The notes under the pieces were generated by a model. The model was not told the DNA's origin. It saw only the letters and a program-made list of their open reading frames with translations, and did no database searches. Shown here piece by piece: positions 62,810 to 64,000 of a DNA stretch of 64,000 bases (within the stretch, counting starts at the first letter, position 1; every line of letters begins with the position of its first letter). The stretch comes from Pedobacter polaris (GTDB lineage: Bacteria > Bacteroidota > Bacteroidia > Sphingobacteriales > Sphingobacteriaceae). Both the position numbers and the translations under genes were made by a program. The stretch covers positions 62,314 through 126,313 of the forward strand of contig NZ_SWBR01000002.1 of NCBI RefSeq assembly GCF_005116505.1, given 5' to 3'.

Positions 62810-64000
62810 ATGAAAAAAATCATACCCTTATTAACTTTATCAATTTTGGTCTGGCAACTACAGGCACAAGAATTACCTGTAGAATTACAAACACCTGAAA
62901 TTGTATCGATAAATCGAATGCCTATGCGAGCAAACGCTTATGCATTCGAAAGTAGAGCATTGGCAGAAAAACGTGACAAAGAAAAATCAACTTTTTTTAT
63001 GTCATTAAATGGCTCGTGGAAATTTAATTGGGTAAAAGATCCACACAAGCGTCCAACAGATTTCTTTCAGATAAATTTTGATGATAGCAAATGGGATAAC
63101 TTTAAAGTGCCCGCCAATTGGGAAACAAATGGTTATGGTATACCTATTTATGTAAATCAGCCTTATGAATTTGCTGGCAGACAATTAACTGGCGAAAGAA
63201 TGAATCCTCCATTTGATATTCCAGTTGATAATAATCCAGTAGGTTCCTACCGAAAAAAAATAATTATCCCAGAAAACTGGAATGGCCGTCAGGTTTTTAT
63301 TAGTTTGGGTGCAGTAAAGTCAGCTTTCTTTATTTGGGTTAATGGTAAAAAAGTTGGTTACAGTGAAGATAGCAAACTTGCAGCTGAGTTTGATATCACT
63401 AAATATGTGAAGCCTGGAGAAAACCTAATCGCTTTGCAAGTTTACCGCTGGAGTGATGGAAGCTACCTTGAATGCCAAGATATGTGGCGCATTTCAGGCA
63501 TTGAACGCGATGTTTACCTTTACTCAACGCCAAAATTAAATATTAGGGATTTCAAAACCATAGCTACTTTAGATCCAACCTATACTAATGGACTATTGAC
63601 TGCAAATATAAAAGTTGATAATTATAAAATTGATCGTAGGACAAACCATAGCAAACCTGATAGTTTTTATGTAGCACTTGACTTGGTTGATGCCAAGGGA
63701 AACAGCATCTGGAAAGAAAACTCAAAGCTTACAACAGTTTTGGGTAATTTTAATAATACCTTATCTTTTAAAACACAGGTTAACAATGTTAAAACCTGGA
63801 GTTCAGAAATACCTTATTTATATACACTATACATTTCATTAAAAGATAAAAATGAAAAAGTGATTGAGGTAATTCCACAACGTATTGGTTTCCGGTCTGT
63901 AGAGATTAATGGAGCTGATTTTTTAGTTAATGGAAAACGTGTTTTCTTGAAAGGAGTAAACCGTCATGAACATAATGCAACACAAGGGCATACCTTAACT
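62810..64000 (+). CDS. GH2 beta-galactosidase, 3' end outside window
   Basis: First 397 residues of a glycoside hydrolase family 2 enzyme; the gene runs past the window edge with no stop. It has a signal peptide (1-20, ending LQAQ), the sugar-binding N-terminal domain with VPANWETNGYGIPIYVNQPY, WVNGKKVGYSEDSK, and LQVYRWSDGSYLECQDMWR, the immunoglobulin-like domain, and the start of the barrel with FLKGVNRHEHN, which is shared with E. coli LacZ. The catalytic residues lie beyond the window. The start at 62810 is the only one that gives the signal peptide. Shares its operator word with the GH31 gene. Confidence 0.9.
   Translation, partial: MKKIIPLLTLSILVWQLQAQELPVELQTPEIVSINRMPMRANAYAFESRALAEKRDKEKSTFFMSLNGSWKFNWVKDPHKRPTDFFQINFDDSKWDNFKVPANWETNGYGIPIYVNQPYEFAGRQLTGERMNPPFDIPVDNNPVGSYRKKIIIPENWNGRQVFISLGAVKSAFFIWVNGKKVGYSEDSKLAAEFDITKYVKPGENLIALQVYRWSDGSYLECQDMWRISGIERDVYLYSTPKLNIRDFKTIATLDPTYTNGLLTANIKVDNYKIDRRTNHSKPDSFYVALDLVDAKGNSIWKENSKLTTVLGNFNNTLSFKTQVNNVKTWSSEIPYLYTLYISLKDKNEKVIEVIPQRIGFRSVEINGADFLVNGKRVFLKGVNRHEHNATQGHTLT

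Noticed and set aside
1..64000. tRNA, rRNA, riboswitch, prophage or insertion sequence
   Set aside because: No cloverleaf, conserved rRNA stretch, known aptamer core, phage gene or transposase could be recognised in the window.

Overview
The window is AT-rich DNA from a member of the Bacteroidota, most likely a Pedobacter-like Sphingobacteriaceae. This is an inference from several things: low G+C, Bacteroidota-type gene sets (a nan operon with a mutarotase, a LytS/LytR pair, a GOB-like B3 beta-lactamase, GH31/GH2 enzymes), one TAnnTTTG-type promoter, frequent TAATG/ATGA gene overlaps, and REP-like intergenic repeats. Both window edges cut genes: a sialidase on the left and a GH2 beta-galactosidase on the right. 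Layout: (1) 1-7412 is a sialic-acid operon: sialidase, N-acetylneuraminate lyase, PKD/LamG lipoprotein, mutarotase, MFS permease, sialate O-acetylesterase. (2) 7582-13405 holds a membrane EEP-family hydrolase, then on the minus strand a TlpA-like thioredoxin protein with a LytS/LytTR two-component pair, and a GOB-type subclass B3 metallo-beta-lactamase with Gln in the first zinc-ligand position. (3) 13928-25180 is a dense signalling block: a PAS/GAF kinase, a lone receiver, a 1879-residue poly-HAMP hybrid kinase, a REC-kinase, and a membrane kinase on the opposite strand. No DNA-binding output is encoded among them. (4) 25425-26906 is a serine beta-lactamase-like hydrolase. (5) 27121-35615 is a seven-gene operon: membrane-fusion protein, TolC, ABC ATPase, two FtsX/MacB-type permeases, a sigma-54 response regulator and its NtrY-like kinase, with a convincing -24/-12 promoter in front. 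(6) 35652-41303 (minus) is a molybdenum-cofactor operon: moaA, moeA, a TauE/SafE permease, moaD, a moeB-rhodanese fusion, moaE and a moaC-moaB fusion. It is preceded by decayed scraps of xdhC and of a MocA-like nucleotidyltransferase. (7) 41695-44862 is an accessory stretch (AraC regulator and SDR with unusually high G+C, a PNPOx-like protein, a small unknown). (8) 45223-58434 is an assimilatory nitrate/nitrite cluster: SUMT for siroheme, nirB, nirD, a small secreted protein, a nitrate transporter, a nitrate reductase fused to an NADH-type flavoprotein and BFD domain, a nitrate-reductase-associated protein, a NiR/SiR-like protein ending in rubredoxin, mobA, and an FNR-like regulator with four candidate cluster cysteines. 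(9) 58688-end is glycan degradation: a GH31 enzyme with FN3, discoidin, dockerin-like and cohesin-like modules, then a GH2 beta-galactosidase. Both are preceded by the same 13-bp LacI-type operator. How the parts fit: the Moco operon plus MobA can supply Mo-bisMGD to the nitrate reductase, SUMT supplies siroheme to NirB, and the FNR-like protein is the obvious candidate to act on a palindrome between sumT and nirB. The least described parts are the rubredoxin-tailed, cofactor-less NiR/SiR-like protein and the single-chain NADH-nitrate reductase, which together suggest a non-classical electron route to nitrate.
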